NCBI RefSeq assembly: GCF_042682565.1
Contig: NZ_JBHUIC010000004.1
Strand: one strand, 5' to 3'
DNA length: 64,000 nucleotides
Origin: Pistricoccus aurantiacus
GTDB taxonomy: Bacteria; Pseudomonadota; Gammaproteobacteria; Pseudomonadales; Halomonadaceae
Positions 60,764 to 64,000 of the stretch are shown piece after piece. The notes under the pieces were generated by a model. The model was not told where the DNA came from. It did no database searches and saw only the letters and a program-made list of their open reading frames with translations. Numbering within the stretch: position 1 is the stretch's first letter; every line of letters begins with the position of its first letter. A program made the position numbers and the translations under genes.

Positions 60764-61027
60764 GTCGTAGTGGCCACCAATGGCGAAAATATAAATGTAT
60801 CTTTCGTCGAACCGGTATATGAGCCTATCCCTCTGTGAAATACGCCTGGAACATAAGCCCGACAGGATGTGTTTGAGCGGCTCTGGTTTTCCGAGGCCAG
60901 TTGTTAGGTCTTCAGACCGAAGCATTTCTTTCAGCAGCTTGCAGAGCGCTTTGTGCAGGCTCTTGTCCTTCTCACGCATTTTTTCATACGCTTCCCCAGT
61001 GTTGCCCTCAAATACCAGTGATCTCAT
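60755..61027 (-). CDS. yoeB: YoeB-type toxin (ribosome-dependent mRNA interferase), possibly attenuated
   Basis: A 90-residue RelE-superfamily toxin of the YoeB/Txe group: GLGKPEPLKHILSGLCSRRI (about 44-63), RLIYRF and the C-terminal AIGGHYDQ with the terminal His-Tyr. Glu, Arg and His catalytic positions appear present. Two usually conserved Trp residues are replaced (Gly11 and Cys59) and KHNLSG is KHILSG, so activity may be reduced. It follows yefM with a 20-base overlap, the standard antitoxin-first order. Confidence 0.88.
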   Translation of the reverse strand: MRSLVFEGNTGEAYEKMREKDKSLHKALCKLLKEMLRSEDLTTGLGKPEPLKHILSGLCSRRISQRDRLIYRFDERYIYIFAIGGHYDQR

Positions 61028-61280
61028 TCATCTGCTCGTCGGTGGGTGTGTACCCCTGGCCACGGGTGTGGGTGTCGAGGGAGGCCGCAATCTGTTGCAT
61101 CAGATCCCGACTCTGAAGAACATGCAGTGTTTCCTGCTCTCTTTCCCAGTCCTCAGCACTCACGATCACGAATGCTGCTCCTGCGCGACGTGTCACCTTG
61201 AGGGGTTCGTGACTACTGACAACCTGCTCCACAAGACTTTTCAGGTTGTCTCTGAACTTGTTTACACTGATAACATCCAT
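61008..61280 (-). CDS. yefM: YefM/Phd-type antitoxin
   Basis: A 90-residue antitoxin: MDVISVNKFRDNLKSLVEQV then VTRRAGAAFVIVSAEDWE is the conserved Phd/YefM DNA-binding half; the C-terminus (about 55-90) is the flexible toxin-binding segment. It would neutralise the YoeB toxin encoded next and repress the pair's own promoter. No frameshift or stop is seen. The 193 bases upstream (61281-61473) hold no gene; they include GTTATACCC near 61410, possibly another recombination-site remnant. Confidence 0.9.
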   Translation of the reverse strand: MDVISVNKFRDNLKSLVEQVVSSHEPLKVTRRAGAAFVIVSAEDWEREQETLHVLQSRDLMQQIAASLDTHTRGQGYTPTDEQMNEITGI

Positions 61281-61473
61281 AATTTCACCATTACGTACGG
61301 AGATGCCGTACAGCTATATCGCAATGCTCCTGACAAGACCAAGCACAGCGACAGCTTTTGCGTTGCGGTTTCGTTGCTTATGTGGTTCGAGTAGCGGCGG
61401 GTAATGCGTGCCGTTATACCCTAAAGCAAATGCGCCTCTGGCAGCATGCGTTTGTGCGGGATACCTGCGGCGT

Positions 61474-62400
61474 TCAACTGGCCAGCATGAGCCACAGCGG
61501 CAGGGTCAGCATCGCCAGCAGGGTTTGCCCGGTGATCAGCGCTGCCATCAGTTCCGCGTCGCCGCCCAGCTGGCGCGAGAGGATATAGGCGGAAGTCGCG
61601 GTGGGCAGGGCGGCGAACAGAAGCGCCACGTCTCGACTTACCGGGTCGAGTTCGAGAAGGGTAGCCAGGCCCAGCACCAGGGCGGGCATCAACAGAAGCT
61701 TGGTCAGGTTGGCGGCCCAGACGCTTCGATCCAGGCGCAGCAGCGTCGCGGGCCGCAGAGCCACTCCCACCGCGACCAGTCCCAGGGGCAACGCCGCGCG
61801 GCCCAGCAGACTAACCGTCTCTTCGCTCCAGCCCGGTAGCCCCAGGCCACTCAGGTTGAGGGCGATGCCAAGCAGACAGGCCAGGATCAAGGGGTTGCGA
61901 GCCAGCGCGCCAAGACTCTTACGGATACTTGCCGTTCCCAGAGTGCCCGCGGCGACGAAGCTCGTCACGCAAAGCACGTTGACCACCGGCACCATCAACG
62001 CCACGGCCACCGCCGCCGCCGTGGCGCCTGCATTACCATGCAGGGCGGCTGCACCGGCGACTCCCACGTAGGTATTGAAGCGCAGCGACCCTTGAAAGAC
62101 CGAGGTGAAGCCTGCGCCTTCGGGTTCGATCCGCCGGCGCAGCGCCCACAATAGACACGCAAAAACGATCATGGCCCCAAGCAGCGCCAGCGCCATGCGC
62201 GCCACTGGCAGTCGAGAAACGTCCGTGGTGGCCAGGGTGGCAAGCAGCATGGCGGGAAACAGCAGGAAGTAGATCAGCCGTTCAAGCCGCGGCCAGAAAT
62301 CTGCGCCGGGCCAACGCCGCCAACGGAGCAGGGTACCGAGCAAGATCAGCAGAAACAGTGGACCCAGCGCGTCCTCGACGGCGCTCTCGGTGACGGTCAT
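61474..62400 (-). CDS. AEC-family auxin-efflux-carrier-like transporter
   Basis: A 308-residue membrane protein from the ATG at 62400 (GGAAGAG upstream), about ten helices: LGPLFLLILLGTLLRWRRWP, LIYFLLFPAMLLATLATTDV, then SLRFNTYVGVAGAAALHGN and ALFAALPTATSAYILSRQLG, the characteristic AEC halves. Bacterial members move malate, malonate or other carboxylates; the substrate is unknown here. Same strand as the SulP gene, 22 bases after its stop, so probably co-transcribed. Confidence 0.88.
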   Translation of the reverse strand: MTVTESAVEDALGPLFLLILLGTLLRWRRWPGADFWPRLERLIYFLLFPAMLLATLATTDVSRLPVARMALALLGAMIVFACLLWALRRRIEPEGAGFTSVFQGSLRFNTYVGVAGAAALHGNAGATAAAVAVALMVPVVNVLCVTSFVAAGTLGTASIRKSLGALARNPLILACLLGIALNLSGLGLPGWSEETVSLLGRAALPLGLVAVGVALRPATLLRLDRSVWAANLTKLLLMPALVLGLATLLELDPVSRDVALLFAALPTATSAYILSRQLGGDAELMAALITGQTLLAMLTLPLWLMLAS

Positions 62401-62422
62401 GGCATCTCTTCCCGATTCCCGT

Positions 62423-64000
62423 TCATGGTTGATCCGGTCGTGGACGCAGTTCCTTCCAGGCCGCATAGGTGCTCAGGAAGACTCGCCCGGTCAGGGTGTC
62501 GAGAAAATCGCTGTGCTTGAGGCGATCCATCACCGGCCCCTTGACCTCCGCCAGATGCAAGGTGACCTTCGAATCCTTGAGTCGAGCGTTGATGGCATAC
62601 AGGCTTTCCAGGGCGGAAGCGTCTATGAGATTGACCGCGGAGCAGATCAGCACCACATGCTCGAGCTCCGGCCGGTTGGCGATCAAGTTGTAGAGGGTGT
62701 CCTCGAGATAGCGGGCGTTGGCGAAGTACAGGCTCTCGTCGATACGCAGAAAGGCGACGTGGCTGAGGGTTTCGACTTCATGACGGGTGACGCTTCGAAA
62801 ATGCTCCGAACCTGCCATTAGGCCGACGACAGCGCTATGCGGTCGGCTGGTGCGATACAGAAACAGAGCGATGGAAAGACTGACGCCGGCAACGATACCC
62901 GCCTCGACGCCTTCCAGTAGCGTCAGCAGGATGGTCACCGCCATGGCGGCAAAATCGCTGCGAGAATAACCCCAGGCCAAGCGCAGCATACGGATATCCA
63001 CCAGAGTCAGGATCGATACGGTGATCACGGCGCCCAGTACCGCGATCGGCAGATGATAGAGCAGCGGCGTCATCAGTAGAGTGATCAGCGCCACGCCGCA
63101 GGCGGCGATAGTACCCGCCGCGGGCGTCTGGGCACCGGCATCGAAATTGATCACCGTACGAGACAGCCCGCCGGTAACCGGCATGCCCCCGGAAAAGGCA
63201 GCCACCAGATTGGAGGCGCCTAGCCCCACCAGTTCCTGATTGGGGGAAATGCGCTGGCGCCGCTTTGCTGCCAGCATCTGGCCCATTGAGACGGACTCCA
63301 CGAAGCCCACTACGCTGAGCAGCAGTGCCGGTATCAAAAGCTGATGCCAGAGGGAGGCATCGAAAGCCGGCAGCGTCAGCGGCGGCAGCCCTTTGGGAAT
63401 ATCACCCACCACGGCGACGCCTCGGGTTTCCAGATCGAATCCCCAGCTGATCAGGGTGGTGATGACCACCGCGAATACCGGTCCGGTCTTGGCGATCAAG
63501 CCCGCCAGGCCGTCGTTCAAGCCAAGACGGCTTAGGGCCATCCGGCCCCAGCGGCGCATGACGACCAGAAGTATCAGGCTGCCTGCGCCAATCGCCAGAG
63601 TCACGAGATGAATCTCGTCAAGGCTTGTGACCAGACTGGGCACGAGCTCGATCAGGGTGTGGCCGCTGGCGGAGACGCCCAGCAGATTTCCCAGTTGGCT
63701 GGCGGTGATCAGAATGGCGGAAGCGCTGAGGAAACCGGAGATTACCGGGTGGCTCAGGAAGTTGGCGAAAAAGCCCAGCCGAAAAAGTCCCATGAGCACG
63801 AGTATCACGCCGGAAAGTAGCGCCAACACCAGCGCCGCCTGTAGATAAAGCTCGCTCCCCGGCGCGGCGATGGGAGATAAGGCCGCTCCGGTCATCAAGG
63901 CGAGAATCGCCACCGGTCCCACCGCCAGGGTACGACTGGTGCCAAACAGGGTATAGGCCAATAACGGCAGGATGCTGGCGTAAAGCCCGACCACCGCCGG
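62423..64000 (-). CDS. SulP-family anion transporter with STAS domain (5' end beyond window)
   Basis: About 525 C-terminal residues of a SulP transporter. At the window edge the frame reads P-A-V-V-G-L-Y-A-S, an internal segment of the first helices, so the true start lies beyond 64000. GTSRTLAVGPVAILAL (nearly the whole sulfate-transporter signature), SHPVISGFLSASAILITASQ, FSGGMPVTGGLSRTVINFDA and a C-terminal STAS domain (from about 395; VEHVVLICSAVNLIDASALE) are present. Members exchange or import sulfate, bicarbonate, chloride or dicarboxylates; specificity is not readable. Confidence 0.92.
   Translation of the reverse strand, partial: PAVVGLYASILPLLAYTLFGTSRTLAVGPVAILALMTGAALSPIAAPGSELYLQAALVLALLSGVILVLMGLFRLGFFANFLSHPVISGFLSASAILITASQLGNLLGVSASGHTLIELVPSLVTSLDEIHLVTLAIGAGSLILLVVMRRWGRMALSRLGLNDGLAGLIAKTGPVFAVVITTLISWGFDLETRGVAVVGDIPKGLPPLTLPAFDASLWHQLLIPALLLSVVGFVESVSMGQMLAAKRRQRISPNQELVGLGASNLVAAFSGGMPVTGGLSRTVINFDAGAQTPAAGTIAACGVALITLLMTPLLYHLPIAVLGAVITVSILTLVDIRMLRLAWGYSRSDFAAMAVTILLTLLEGVEAGIVAGVSLSIALFLYRTSRPHSAVVGLMAGSEHFRSVTRHEVETLSHVAFLRIDESLYFANARYLEDTLYNLIANRPELEHVVLICSAVNLIDASALESLYAINARLKDSKVTLHLAEVKGPVMDRLKHSDFLDTLTGRVFLSTYAAWKELRPRPDQP

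Overview
The window is GC-rich, densely coded chromosomal DNA of a gammaproteobacterium. Gene order and protein similarity suggest a moderately halophilic Halomonadaceae-type organism (Halomonas or a close relative). Three blocks match gene neighbourhoods known from Pseudomonas: psrA/lexA/nagZ/methylthioinosine phosphorylase, ppsR/ppsA, and lpxH-ppiB-glnS-cysS with folD-tRNAs-tig-clpP-clpX-lon-hupB-ppiD. A complete osmoprotectant ABC transporter fits a salt-adapted lifestyle. The taxonomic call is an inference; no rRNA is present.

Layout. 0-0.9 kb: an IS5-type element enters from the left edge and cuts an RNase J-like gene. 1.1-8.8 kb: a CbiM-like membrane protein, dinB and lexA (SOS), the TetR regulator psrA, an L,D-transpeptidase, nagZ, an MscS channel, a hypoxanthine phosphoribosyltransferase and methylthioinosine phosphorylase (purine and methylthio salvage). 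8.8-14.5 kb: acyl-CoA synthetase, LiuR-type MerR regulator, and a valine-degradation run (acyl-CoA dehydrogenase, 3-hydroxyisobutyryl-CoA hydrolase, 3-hydroxyisobutyrate dehydrogenase). 14.5-27.7 kb: MATE exporter, ppsR/ppsA, selO, membrane-anchored GDPD, rraA, acnB, a DUF1289 gene and miaE. 27.7-34.7 kb: a very large multidomain AAA/TPR regulator, small genes, asparaginase and folD. 35-44.3 kb: tRNA-Pro, -Arg, -His, -His, then the protein quality-control block (tig, clpP, clpX, lon, hupB, ppiD). 44.3-49.9 kb: lpxH, ppiB, glnS, cysS and a DUF1853 gene. 50-53.9 kb: four-gene osmoprotectant transporter. 54-59.5 kb: branched-chain 2-oxoacid dehydrogenase E1alpha, E1beta and E2, followed at once by a Hanks-type protein kinase. 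59.6-61.4 kb: a lower-GC patch with a VOC gene, a nonsense-interrupted monooxygenase gene, an attC-like site and a YefM/YoeB pair. 61.5-64 kb: AEC and SulP transporters, the latter running off the right edge.

How the genes connect. Two near-identical palindromes, TTACGT-NN-ACGTAA, lie in the divergent liuR/acyl-CoA dehydrogenase promoter and, 43 kb away, ahead of the branched-chain dehydrogenase operon. This suggests one LiuR regulon joining both halves of branched-chain amino acid catabolism. The kinase downstream of E2 could be a local regulator of that complex. The 59.6-61.4 kb patch looks like one or more stranded, decaying integron-type gene cassettes with no integrase in view. Most other genes are ordinary core functions.
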